Shown piece after piece: positions 32,391 through 44,500 of a stretch of DNA of 64,000 bases. The position numbers and the translations under genes were made by a program. Under the pieces are notes generated by a model. That model was not told where the DNA came from. It saw nothing but the letters and a program-made list of their open reading frames with translations, and made no database searches. The stretch is from Pseudopyrenochaeta lycopersici (taxonomy: Eukaryota; Ascomycota; Dothideomycetes; Pleosporales; Pseudopyrenochaetaceae). The stretch lies in the NCBI GenBank assembly GCA_003313425.1, contig NHZP01000002.1, positions 2,294,001 through 2,358,000 of the forward strand, written 5' to 3'. How positions within the stretch are numbered: the stretch's first letter is position 1; each line of letters starts with the position of its first letter.

Positions 32391-33884
32391 ATGGCTTTAA
32401 TTCCAACCAACCTCTACTTCCCGCTTCCCATAGCCAGAGCACCAATATTCTCACAGCTCTTCACTGCTTCCATGCAATCGCCACTGACAGGATTCACGTT
32501 TTGGGATGGTCCTGTTGAGGATCGTCCTTATTGGACTTACATTGGAGATTGCGGCGGCGAACTCGATGTCTCGCTCCACCGTGCGGCTGCGCGAGGCGAC
32601 GTGGCCGAAATTTCTCGCTTGCTGGAGGCTGGACACAACATCAACGCTCGCTGTCAAAGCGACAAGTCTGCGCTCAACTGCGCCATTATAGCGGACAAAC
32701 CTGAAGCTGTGCAACTACTTCTTTTGCGCGGAGCTGACCCAAATTTGCTCGGTCACGGAGGGTCAGATGGAGGCGAGGGCGATGATGCTGTGCTTTGTGC
32801 CGCACGACTCGATAGGATCGAAGTAATGAAGATACTCATCGCAAGAGGAGTTGGCATACATTCGTATGCACTGGGTTTTGCGGTATCGAGCAGAAATATG
32901 GACATGCTTCGACTGCTTATAGAGACCACAAGCAGCGATTTTGCGGACATGCCTAGACTACAGGCGATTGAAAGAACTTTGCCTACGGCCATTCATACCT
33001 GGTCTCTGGAGAAGGTGCAATATCTGATGAAAGAGCTGGGATATGATGCAACTACGGTTGCTGCCAACAAGCAAAGTGTTCTGAACCCAGCGCTTTTAGC
33101 TGTCTTCAATCAAGATGATGTACACGACCAACTCATGGAAACTGAGCCAGGGAAAGATTGGAGTGTAGCCATGCAGATTATCCAGCTATTGGTCGACGCA
33201 GGAGCATCGATTAATGCTCACGAGGATGTCATACCACGCACACCACTGCACTTCGCTCTTCAGCTGCAAGATCCCCCTCCAGAACTGGTCGATTATCTGC
33301 TGACACAAGGCGCCGATGTAAATGTACCAGATTGGATGGGCCGTACCCCGTTCTTCCAACTTCTGACCCGCGCTGATGCCACACAGGAGGCTGTGGATTG
33401 CTTCAAGAATCTAGGCGGCAAGCTGGACGTCACGGACGACGACGGTAACACACCTTTACACCTAGTTCAAAACCCTAGAATCGCTAGTCTGCTGCTCGCG
33501 TCGGGTGCAAGCCCAGCTACAAAGAACAAGCACGGCGAAACTCCCCTCCACCAAGCGAGCCGTGCTGGGCGCATTGATGTAGTTTCGCAATTACTTGACC
33601 ACGGCGCAAGCATCGAAGCCAAAGACAGTAGCGGGAAATCACCTCTGCTCGTCGCTATCGCGTCAGACGGGTTTCGGGGTTCGAGCGAACAGATTATCAA
33701 TTATCTGCTAGAGCGAGGAGCAGATATTCGTGCCGTGGATGAGGCAGGCGAAAGTGCTTCTCAGCTCGCTGATGTTAAAGGTTATCATATCAACGAGGCA
33801 GGCAAGCTGGAGAAGAAACAAGTGCCTCAGTCCACACAGGCACAAGATATTGGCAGCGAGGAAGACATGGTATTTACGTGGTAG
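32391..33884 (+). CDS. Ankyrin-repeat protein
   Basis: A single open frame of 497 residues, without lesions, starts at an ATG (MALIPTNLYFPLPIARAP) and ends in TAG. Ankyrin repeats run from about residue 57 to 480: for example LHRAAARGDVAEISRLLEAG, PEAVQLLLLRGADPN, PPPELVDYLLTQGADVN, GETPLHQASRAGRIDVVSQL and EQIINYLLERGADIRAVDEA. About eight repeats are recognisable; those in the middle (residues 150-250) are degenerate. There is no signal peptide, F-box or NLR domain. Ankyrin proteins bind other proteins; the partner cannot be named. It is the first intact gene after the transposon cluster and lies convergent to the LysM gene at 34320. CA/TG content is normal, so RIP has not touched it. Confidence 0.85.
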   Translation: MALIPTNLYFPLPIARAPIFSQLFTASMQSPLTGFTFWDGPVEDRPYWTYIGDCGGELDVSLHRAAARGDVAEISRLLEAGHNINARCQSDKSALNCAIIADKPEAVQLLLLRGADPNLLGHGGSDGGEGDDAVLCAARLDRIEVMKILIARGVGIHSYALGFAVSSRNMDMLRLLIETTSSDFADMPRLQAIERTLPTAIHTWSLEKVQYLMKELGYDATTVAANKQSVLNPALLAVFNQDDVHDQLMETEPGKDWSVAMQIIQLLVDAGASINAHEDVIPRTPLHFALQLQDPPPELVDYLLTQGADVNVPDWMGRTPFFQLLTRADATQEAVDCFKNLGGKLDVTDDDGNTPLHLVQNPRIASLLLASGASPATKNKHGETPLHQASRAGRIDVVSQLLDHGASIEAKDSSGKSPLLVAIASDGFRGSSEQIINYLLERGADIRAVDEAGESASQLADVKGYHINEAGKLEKKQVPQSTQAQDIGSEEDMVFTW

Positions 33885-34319
33885 CAGTAATCTTCCGCGA
33901 GTTCTCTCAGTATTGAGCGAGCGATCTGATAACGTATCGCAAGCACCTCTATATGCTGCTCATACATTCATTATCTACTCAACGACGTATACTAGTAGGA
34001 CAGACTATAGTTAAAGACAGTATTGGGTTTCCGTTTACCTGTGTATGATAACCCTAGTACCCATTGGTTGGTTTGCCAGCCGGGCCAGGGAGTGTAGGAG
34101 ATGGAGTGTGTTATAGGCTATTGCCTAGTTGTAATGTTCCTCGGTGGAACCTTCGGAGCGTTGGCGAGAACCTCAGATTTCTAGAAACCTCTGGAAGTTT
34201 CTCGATCATATAGTCACGAGGAGTTAGGCAGATATAAATGCTGCCTTACTCCTGAGTTAGCTTTCCTCTTCATCAAATACAATCCTGTTACCAGGCATCA
34301 GCAACCTTTGCGCAGCCCC
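33885..34319. other. Convergent intergenic region
   Basis: 435 bases between the stop codons of the ankyrin gene (plus) and the LysM gene (minus). It should hold both 3' ends. No gene or repeat is seen. Confidence 0.5.
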
Positions 34320-35839
34320 TCACGGAGTGGTCCCTGCAGACTTCGATTGCGAGAGCGAGCTGCTCGCGGTTGGGATTGCTGTCGGCGTAGGGGTGTCTTT
34401 ATCGAAGTTCTTCAGGGGATGCAGACAGTACGTGCGGCCAACGACCAGTCTAGCATCGCACAGTTGAGAGTTTCGAAGAGACGGGTTGGCCGCGATGAAC
34501 AAGTCAGATAGAGTATTGCCGTTGACCAATATTGCTAAGCAGGTATCTCCAGTTTTGACAGTGTAGTACCCACCACACTTCGTCGTGGTCTGTGGTGCGA
34601 GGCTGGCTCCAGCTGGTACATCGACGAGCTCTTTACCATACCCATCGCCACTTGCGCCTGGTCCTCCGACTCCAGTGCCTGTCTCATTCGCAGGAGGGGT
34701 TGTGAATGTGCCGCCAGGAGGCGAAACGCAGATTAAAGAACCCCACTCTAAGTTGCCGTCACGCATGTTTAAGCCAGAGCAGTCCACCATATCATTCCAA
34801 TCCACCAGTTGTTGCCACGAGATACCGTTTGTAGATGCGACACTTACGCAGTCGTCACTCGCTTTAATTTTGTATAGGGATTTGCACTGCAGAGGCAGGC
34901 ATAGCTCAGTCCCAGCGTTGAGGTTCAAACAGCTAATGAGCAAGGGGTTGGTATAGAACAGGGTTCCAGAAGAGACTAGGTTACTTTGCGCGATTGAGTC
35001 GCAAGTATCGCCGGCTTTCGTAACGTACTCCTTGCCGCTGCAGGATATAACTGCTGGTTCTGTGATGTTCAGGTGGATGGGCCAGGCGGTTGGTGCGGTT
35101 GACACGCCCGAGATTCCGCATGCTTCGCATCTGTCAGCTCAAGCTATTGTGTGAACGTCTAGGTCCTCACCTTTTGCAATCAGATCATAGCGAGGCTTCC
35201 AAATTTGGCTATCGTAAACACCGTATAGATTCTGCTGCATAGTCTTGTACTTGGATTTGTAGCAGTCCGAGCAAATTTGGTCCTTTGGCATTTCCCTCAA
35301 GTTGTCGACCAGAGTCCATGCGTCGATAATGTCTGCGCCAAAGGGTCAGCGCTGAACGAGGACAGGTCTAAAAGCGACAACACACCATTGCAATTTTTTC
35401 CGGTCGCTGTGTCTTTGAGACACGTCTCGTTCCATCCACCCCAGATACTGTCCACCAATGCGACCACTGGGTACCCAGAGAAGAGCTCCGGTGTGGACAC
35501 ACACGCACCGACAACCCTTCGATGCATGTTTGCAAGAGAAGAACCGCAGCTAGCATCGCAAACTTTTGCTGTGAATTCATCATCACCCAGAGTGCCGTGG
35601 TACCTAGGAGCACCTATTGAGGCAACATAGCTATCGCACCTTAACGTCTGGTACAGGACTTGCTCACACGTCGAATTAAGCTTATAGCTCGCAAGACTAC
35701 CCTTCTCTGCAAGGGCGAAACCGGAAGGGGCTTGACGTCCAAAGAAGCGAGAGTGATGGTGGCCAAATGTATCATGGCCACCGTGAATTGAGTACGCCGA
35801 AGCAGACAGAACGAAGGTGAAAAAGAGTAGACGCATCAT
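34320..35839 (-). CDS. Secreted protein with three LysM domains
   Basis: Three exons fit: 35839-35386, 35332-35171 and 35122-34320. The introns are 53 and 48 bases with CTGAC branch points, and the spliced length of 1419 bases (472 residues) is in frame. The protein starts with a signal peptide (MMRLLFFTFVLSASAYS). A Cys-rich N-terminal domain follows (GKNCND at the first junction, then QICSDCYKSKYKTMQ), as in many fungal multi-LysM proteins. LysM units lie at about residues 238-284 (YVTKAGDTCDSIA), 291-340 (YKIKASDDCVSVA) and 394-443 (YYTVKTGDTCLAI). Role: binding of chitin or related glycans outside the cell, either in self-protection or in hiding chitin from hosts. It is divergent from the chitin-binding chitinase gene at 37597, a pairing often seen for this chitinase class. 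No lesion seen. Confidence 0.88.
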
Positions 35840-37596
35840 CAGTGACTCTGGGAGCGAGCACCTGACGGCAAAGAGTTTTGAAAAGAGTAACAGGAGAAGC
35901 AGTGCTGCTCATACCCATTATTGCTGTCTATTGTGTCGTAGTTCTATGTGATTTATTCCGAGTGTCTGGTGGCAGGCATTCCACTGAACGGCCCCTTTCA
36001 ATAGTCCAAATCTGTATAAGCATTTTGTATCAACGAAAAGCTTGTGAAATTACGATTGTGTAAAATCTCACATACCTCGCAGCCCAGCCAGAACCTGTAG
36101 GGCATTATGGAGGAATTAGGCTCCAGATAGTCGCTCATTGCAGGCGTGGTCGGAGAAAATATATTGCGGCGTAGTCGAACTATACATATTTTTCTCAGCT
36201 TGTGAATCTTTTGCAGTGTCACTTTCCTAAACAGCCCTAGTACCACGAAGCTAAGGGTTGCGTCTATCTGACTTTGCAACGAAGAAATAAGCCAACCCGT
36301 CAGCCCCAATCTGACTCTCCGGGAAATCATGTGTTGTAGTGGGTCGCCTTGGCTTTTGCGATAGATCTGGGTTAGATCCTACTTATGCTCCATGGCTGTA
36401 AAAACGTGCGGGACGGGATGTTCCTGGCCGGCCGAGGCTCACCGTTCCCGTTCCGCTCAAAGGAGGCCTGAGAAGTCGTGGTCGATTGTTGAAGTTGAGT
36501 TATTGTTAAGGTTATACACGGTTTTGTTTTGTTAAGTTCGAAGAAGAGCTTTGTTGACGTCATGGTACTCGCTAGCCTCCCGAGGTGAACCTCGACTGGC
36601 GGGACATTTGAGAACACAGTTGTGCTCTTCGACCACCCGGTACCCACAATGCTTCATTACAATTCTTTCCGATCTTGAGGTCGTTAAGCGCTGTACTACC
36701 ATGGGTCCATCTTGGCACGCTTCAAACGGTAAGTATGTAGCTCGCGCACACCTGTCTGGACCCTTTACTACTGTCACGGCCGGGGTGCTTGACGCACGGG
36801 GGAGCGTGCGCAGAGCCTCATGCCGACCTAGGTGGTCCGATTTCTTTTAATTAACCGCATCCCAGTCTCATGATCTGAACCCCTCACACATGCAGGTACC
36901 GACTCCCAAGGCCGACGCTCGGTTACGCCCCACTCCAAAGTCAACACAACCCTTCCCGCTTCCAGTGCTTCCCAAAAGCAGCAGGGACCTTAGGGCAATA
37001 TTCCCAAACTTGTTCGTAGCAGAGCCACAGCCCAGTTGGTGAAGGCGTTCTTGAATTGAGAGGCCATCACGGACATCGCTCTATCGAAGCTCTTTACCAT
37101 CTAATCAGCGACCTAGTCTCGATGATTCAGGATCAGCTTCTCGCAAGCCATACCTCACGAATGTAGTTCACATGTTCCGACCGAGCTACCAGCGATGTTT
37201 CTTACAACCTCCCGAGGTCATTAGGAAACCGCTGTTAGCTCCAGAGTGTGCTGAGCGCTCGAGCCCTCAGATGGTCTGTCATAAGCTGCATGCCTCCGAA
37301 ATAGAGAGTCATAAGGCGCACTACCGAGAAATCTGGATGCCTGGCCCACATCTTCAATCTCTCTCTACCCATTATGTATGCAGGGACCGAACATGCATGC
37401 ATGGCCCCTCGGATACGAATCCATCGAATTTTTGCCAAATGTCTGATGCTCGATTGGGAGAGCTACGCTGATCTATCTTTTCACAGTATGATGCCTCCTG
37501 AGTGTGGCGAGGTCGCTGTTCGTCTACTTTTCTTTTAACTATCGAGGATTACTTGCACGTCGTTCTCCAGCTTCAGTCATTTCCATCAATTTCACC
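35840..37596. other. Divergent promoter region between LysM and chitinase genes
   Basis: 1.76 kb between the two start codons. Scattered open frames have no family features, and CA/TG content is normal. The shared upstream region would allow joint control of the two genes; no specific binding site is claimed. Confidence 0.5.
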
Positions 37597-40500
37597 ATGA
37601 CACTCCTTTGGCGCGCCTGTAACGGGTGGCTCATTTTTTTCATTGTTGCCTTCTTTGTTCAGTCATCTCTACAGCAAGATTGTAGTGCATCAAACCCGTG
37701 TCCATTAGGATGTTGTGGTAAGCTGATCTAGATTGCTCACTGAGTACTCTATGCAAGGTCCAATGCTAACGTGAGTAGGAAAAAGCGGATGGTGCGGCAA
37801 TGGTCCGAAATTTTGCGCAAAAGATGTTTGCGTTGCTGACTGCGAGCGAAAGTACGTTACGTAATCTCTGAATTTACCTAGCAACTGACTCCGATCTCAA
37901 GATCCGACTGTGATCCAGGCTGGGGTATGGAGTGGGCGAGTGCTTCGACCTGTCCACTCAATGTATGCTGCAGTGAATTTGGTACGGTCACCCATTTCTA
38001 AAAGCGATCCCCGTTGTGCTGACAGCAATTCCCTCCAAGGATTCTGTGGTACCACAGACGGTTTCTGCGGCGACCAGAAAGTCAAAAGACCATCTTGCTC
38101 CAAAGATACGAAGATCGAGAAAGTCATTGGTTACTATGAGTCGTGGTCAATGACAGATCGATCTTGCAATACCATGGCCCCTGACCAGATTCCATACGGA
38201 ATATATACGCATCTCAAGTACGTGTGAAACTGCGCTTCAGAATGGTAGATACCTTGTTAACAGATCTAGCTTTGCTTTTGGCACAATCGACCCACAGTCT
38301 TTCGAGGTCAGGGCAACAAGCGCCCAAGCCGCTTCACTAATGAGCTCCATCAAGCTCTTGCAGGAGAAGGTACAGATCTGGATAGCCATCGGAGGTAAAT
38401 TTTCAGCAATGTTGTTCCACATATGGAGCTAATATTATCTAGGATGGACATTCAGCGATCCCGGCGCGACACACACGACATTCTTCGACATTGCTGCATC
38501 GAAGGACCATCAAGACGCTTTTGCCAAATCTCTCGTATCCATGATGAGCACCTATGGTTTTGATGGAGTGGACATCGATTGGGAGTATCCCGTTGACCCG
38601 GATCGCGGCGGCAAACCCGATGATTACATGAACTTTGTTACCTGGATGAAGAATCTGAAGTCCACATTGGGCGACAAGGGTTTGAGCGTGACTCTACCAT
38701 CGAGCTACTGGTACTTGCAGCATTTCGACATCAAGGAGCTCGAAAAATCTGTGGATTGGTTTAATATGATGCTTTACGATCTCCACGGCACTTGGGATCT
38801 GACTAGCAAATGGACTGGGCCATATGTCAATGCGCACACGAACCTCACGGAGATCCAGGACGCCCTCGACCTCTTATGGCGCAACGACATCGACCCCGAT
38901 AAGGTTGTATTCGGCATGGGTTTCTATGGCCGAAGCTTCTCTCTTAAGAACCCTGGCTGCTTAGAATCAGGATGCACATACGCATCAGGGGTACGGCAGG
39001 GAAGTGCTCGAACACAGTTGGAGTTCTACTCAACAGCGAGATCCAAGATATTATTAAGAGCAAGAACCTCACACCGAAGCTGTACGAAAAAGAGGGCGTA
39101 AAGACGATTACCTGGGACAGCACACAATGGGTATCATTCGACGACGAGGAGACTTTTACAATTAAAGGCGATCTTGCGAGGTCACAGTGTATCAAGAATG
39201 TCATGGTCTGGGCAGTTAGCCACGATGACCTTGATGGCACCAGCGCAAAGGCACTAACAAAAGCGATTGGGCGGGAGGTTATGTCCACGCCGAACATCGT
39301 AGCTCAGCCAATCGAGAACCCACCGAAAGAGATCAAGGCATGCCGATGGTCCAACTGCGGCGAGAGCTGCCCATCCGGGTTCAAGAATGTTCCGCGCAAT
39401 GGCACGGAGGAGATGATGGTGGACAGTACCGGATGTGCACACGACGGCAGTGTGCATTCATGGTGCTGCCCTTCAGATTACACTTTGCCTGTCTGCACAT
39501 GGCGTGGTTTCCGAAACAGCGGTGCTTGTAGACCTGGGTGTCTCGAAGGAGAGGCTGAAGTCGGCACGCTTACGGTCGGCTGCTCGTCAAAGCATCAGAG
39601 CGCTTGTTGTGAGACCACCGCAGTCACTAGGCCGTACAGTGTGTGCAAGTGGTTTGGTGACGCCCCCCTTTGCTCTGGTTCTGGCGGTTACAAGGCTTGT
39701 GAGGGAGATTGGCCCCACCGTGTCGTATCCGCCTCACAAGGCGCGGGTGGAGAGCAGGTATGCGATCGTGGAGCTAAAAGCTACTGTTGCAAAGAGGAGA
39801 TTCCAGCAGCATTCACGGATTGCGCATGGTACAAGAAATAGACGTCAACTGTAATCAACACAGAGTGGTGCGAGACTTCTTGTCCGGCAGGCGCGATTCG
39901 ACTTTCCATGCAAAGAGGCAGCGACTCCCAATTTGGAGGTTTACAGGCGTTCTGCTGCAAGGGGGCAAAGCCAGTTCAACTTACTCCGCGCGATCCAAGC
40001 TGGGGCAACAACCAATACAAGGAGTATATTGGCCTACTCCAAGCATGGGCAAAGAATCCGGCATGCCCGTTGGAGACTCTTCACGTCGATGGCTACGACT
40101 ACTACTACGACTCTCCCACGGGGTTGAGCCGTCGAGATGATTGTAAGGAGACCGACTTTATCAAGCTCGTGAATTGGATCGTGACACTTCTGAGATATCC
40201 GGCCGCTACCCCGGATGGCCTCAAGTACGGTTGGGATAACGTTATTGCTAAATTCGACAGCTCGCAGGACACTCTCGGCTATGACAACTTACAAGCGCTG
40301 GTAGCCGAAAACGATGATTGGGACCCACACGGTCTGGTGTCCGACGTACTGTTGGATCCTTATATGGCGCAGAGGAACATTTGGAATTACCAAGACGCAC
40401 AGAAAGACTGTTCTAGTACTTCGACGTGGACGACGACAAAGCGTGACAATGACGGACTCAAGGAAATCGAGATCAATGACCAGTTTGACGCCCGTGACGT

Positions 40501-41385
40501 GCTAGACGAACGTCGCATTTACGTTTCACAAGCTGGAACTGGGCCAGGTCGGAACAATGATTCAAGGACGTGGACGAATCAACCCGATGCAGGTACTATT
40601 TTGGACGGCATCGAGAGGGGAGACTTGCCATTGCAATATGCTCGCTGGCAGGAAGATTCGCACGGAATATTCCTGGAATTAGCTTACCAGTAAGTATACC
40701 CCACAGCACTCTCACTTGAGATCTCTGCTAACTCCTTCCTCTTTACAGTATTGTTCCACATCCAGGCCCGAACGGCGGTCGCTTTGATCGCTACCGCGAT
40801 TTAACGCCTAATCGTGTTAATATGAATGGCCAACGGGACAACTGGGTCGTTGCGCATATTCATATCGACCCTACGAACCCTAGAACGTTCACACGCGCCC
40901 CGAACGGAAACGTCTTCATCGGAACGCCGTCCATGCGGCTTTTCCATGCTCAGACAGTGATCCAACCCACCGTCGGAGAACGTCGAGCCGACGGCAACCA
41001 AGTCCCGCCCCAGAACGCCCAGAACGCGATGCGCTATGCCAATACTCGATCTCCACTCATTACATGTCCTCAAGATGCCCAACCTCTTTACTATCTGGGG
41101 ACACAGCCCCTGATACCTCAGGGGAACAGACCGCTGACTTTCCGTCAAGCCCTATCAAACTGGGCTCGAAGGCTCTGGGAGGGGAACATTCTGAATTCGT
41201 ATGGTCTCTCCCGTGTCTTTCAACAAACTGGTTTCCAGATCACTTCGGGGGCACAACAGTTCAGTCCGGCTTTTCCTCGACCAGCGCCGGTTCTTCCTTG
41301 GATGGGGAGACCACAGGACGACCCTACGAGGGTCAATTTTGTATGGGATCCTGTCACAAGCACGTTCATGCGTCCTAACGTGTAG
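37597..41385 (+). pseudogene. Class V (GH18, subgroup C, killer-toxin-like) chitinase with CBM18, carrying two lesions
   Basis: Seven exons: 37597-37717, 37779-37851, 37902-37981, 38040-38217, 38270-38394, 38443-40689 and 40749-41385. A signal peptide (MTLLWRACNGWLIFFIVAFF) is followed by Cys-rich chitin-binding segments (CPLNVCCSEFGFCGTTDGFC, CBM18/hevein type). The GH18 domain includes IGGWTFSD and the catalytic DGVDIDWEYP, with the acid Glu intact. Four Cys-rich repeats and a long C-terminal region follow, as in subgroup C chitinases. Two lesions: a one-base shift in the G run 38988-38991, and TAG at 39839-39841 in the fourth repeat where the frame continues for 280 more codons. The enzyme would cleave chitin in cell walls. 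If the two lesions are sequencing errors, the gene is intact; otherwise only a protein truncated just after GH18 could be made. Confidence 0.85.
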
Positions 41386-41589
41386 TGTGGTGAGGAGAGG
41401 ATTGCAAAGCAGACCATAAGGTTTCTTTTGCTCATGATATATTCGCTGTGTCTATTAATAATCGTTATACAGTTATCAGATCAAATTGTAACGTATGGTT
41501 TCAGGCAATAGTACTTGCTTCACACCACAGATAATAGTGAAGGGATGGTTCTGTATTGCTGTCACTCAGCTATAGGAGAGAATAATACT

Positions 41590-44500
41590 TGTCGTCCCCG
41601 CTCCGCGCAGCTAGCGCAGGTTTTAAGTAGGTCTGTTACAGTGCGCGCTAGCCCCTAAAAAGGTCTAGCGTAACTATACTATAACACTAAGGTTTAGATT
41701 TATAATACTTTATTATAGAGCCTTCCTCTTTAGCTAGCATCTTAACAGTATTAATAGCCTTAATAAAAACCTAAAACTATATAGGAAAATAAGAAAAGAG
41801 TATTTATATATATGTATTTTAATCGCGCGTCCTAGACGCGTTCTATACGCGTTATTATTATATATTATAAGCGCTCTATATTTACGCTTCTACCTCTAGT
41901 AAAGTTAAAGTAATTAAGACTTTTATTCCTTAGAAATAAAGTATAGACCTACTTTATAATAGTAGAGTTTTCTAGTATTATTATAATATTATACTACTCT
42001 TTTACCTTATTATAAAAATACTATTAAATTATATACGTAATATATATAACTTACTTAATACTATAGTTTATTACCCTAATCTAAAATATATTAAGAAGTT
42101 ATACTTTTATAGTACTAGGCTCTTTATATAGGCTATAGCTAATAAGCGTATAAACTAAGATATAGTAACTAAGACTTACCTACGCTGCGCGTAGAGTATT
42201 ACTAACTAGAAGAAGAACTATAATAACTCTAAGTACTAGCGCTATAACTATTATATTATAGGTAACTATAGTACCTATACTCTTATAAGTCTTTAGTCTA
42301 TAGCTTACTTTAGGCGCGTTATTATTAATAAATATAGGTCTCTTATAAGCTTAATACCTACTTAAACTACTTATATATCCTTTATAACTAATATAATATA
42401 GTAGTTACTACTACTACTACCCCCTAAACTAATACTATAGTAATTATAACTAGCGTTAAGCTTATGCGCTACTAGCGCTAGTTTAATCTAGAGCTTACTA
42501 GCTACTACTACTACGCTACCTATACTAGCACACTTATAGGTATTACTACCTAAGTACCTACTACCTCGCCTTAGTTTCTAGAGCTAATCTTAGCTAAGCA
42601 GCGTAAGATTATAGCTACCTTAGAGTAGCTTATAGCCTACGCGGCCTATATAGTATACTAATACGTTACTTATATTAGGAGCGTAGGCTAATATTTCTAA
42701 AGGGTACTATCTTAGATAATACTAATAATAGTAATAGTAGTAGTAGTAGTAATAATAAGAGTAGAGGTAGTAAGAGTAAAAGTTAAGATAAAGAGGAGGA
42801 AGAATAGTAAGAGAATAGGGGAAGAGGAGGAAGAGAGAATAATAGAGGAGTAGATAATAAAGAAGGTAGCAGAGATAATAGTAGAGGAGATAAGTAGGCT
42901 CCTACCCTACGCTATAGAGGTACTACAGCGCGTTATAACGTAAGGAGTAAAAGTAGAAGTAGGGGTAAAGGTTAAGGCTGTAGTAAGAGTAAAAGTTAAG
43001 GCCTAGGTTAAGATAGGGCTAAAGATACTCTAAGCTATAAGAGGTTTAAGAGTTTCCTATTAAGCCTTAGTAAGTAATAGTAACGCTTTAAGTATAAGTA
43101 ATACTAGGGAGGAGATTAAGCCTAATATAAGTAATAAAGGTAAAGTAGTTTTAGCGTTTTTAGGAGTTTTCTTTTACTTCTTATAAATACTTATAAGCTT
43201 AAAGCTATAATAATAAATTCTACTTTCTTTCTTAGACTTACTTCTCTTTAGTACTTTAGTTACGTAACTTATACTTTCTTTCTCTTCTTTAAGCGCGTAG
43301 CTTTTCTCTCTTATTTAAACTCTTAGACTAGGTTATCTATATTTTTAAAATCTAATACTAAAGTCTAGGTATCTTAAGTCTTATTATAGCTTTTCTACCT
43401 TAGCTAGTACTATAGTTAGCTTTTCTTTATATATTTACTTAGGATTTTTTTAACTTTTTAGACTTCCTCTCTTTTAGGAGTAATATTAGGTAGCTAAGTA
43501 TTTTCCTCTTCTTCTTACTAGGATTTTTAGTATTTAAAGAGTAAGATATAGAATATATTATAAATATAGTAGTAAAGTAGTAAAAGTAAGTAATATACTT
43601 ACGTTCTAACTACTTCTTATACTCTAAAGAGTCTAATAAACTTACTAGATAACTTTTTTTATTTAGTTAGTAAGTTAAGTTAATATACTTAGTACTAAGT
43701 AATATAAGATCTCTTTAGTAGAATACTTTATCTTTATACTTTTTATTATAATATTAGCTTTAATACTCTTATACTTTTTATAGGTATTCTATAAGACTAT
43801 AAGTATAGTCTTTACGCTGTATATACGCTTAACTCTGTCTATTATATTAGGTATCTCCTTCTCTAGCTTACTATCCTTAGGAGGTAAAGTAACTAGTAGG
43901 TACTTACTATATAGTATAGAAAGGAGTTAATTTTATTAACTTATAGACTAAATTATTATACGCAAATTAAGCTGCACTTAAAAGCTTAACCTAGTTATCC
44001 TAAGCTACTAATATAAAGACTTAAAGGTACTATTTAAGCGTTTAATTCTAGCGTTCTATTTACCTATCTATTTATAGATAGAAAGCTATACTTAGCTTAC
44101 GCTTTATCTATAGTTAGTAGTAAATCTCTGCCTAAAAGTTAGAGGTAAAGATAGGGCCTTTATCTAATATAATACTTTTCTATACTCTAAACTTTAAAAT
44201 TATATAGTTAAAGTAAGCTTTTATAAACTATTTTATATTCTATATCTTTAAAGTAAGTATATAAAGTACTATCTTTAAGAAGTAATTAATAATTATAAGG
44301 ATTATATTAAATACGTAACTTAAACTATCCTTTACTAAGAGTAACTTAGAAATAAAGTTTAGTATAACTTCTTTAAATATATCCCTAAGAACTAGTAGAA
44401 GTACTAGCTTTCTATATTAATTATACCTTAAAGCTTTACTCCTTTAGTAAATAGTATATATTCTTATGTACTCTTAAATATTATAGCTAAGCGTTAGCTA

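Noticed and set aside
37172..37471. 99-residue open frame in the LysM-chitinase intergenic region
   Set aside because: No signal peptide, domain or splice pattern. It overlaps the presumed promoter of the chitinase gene.
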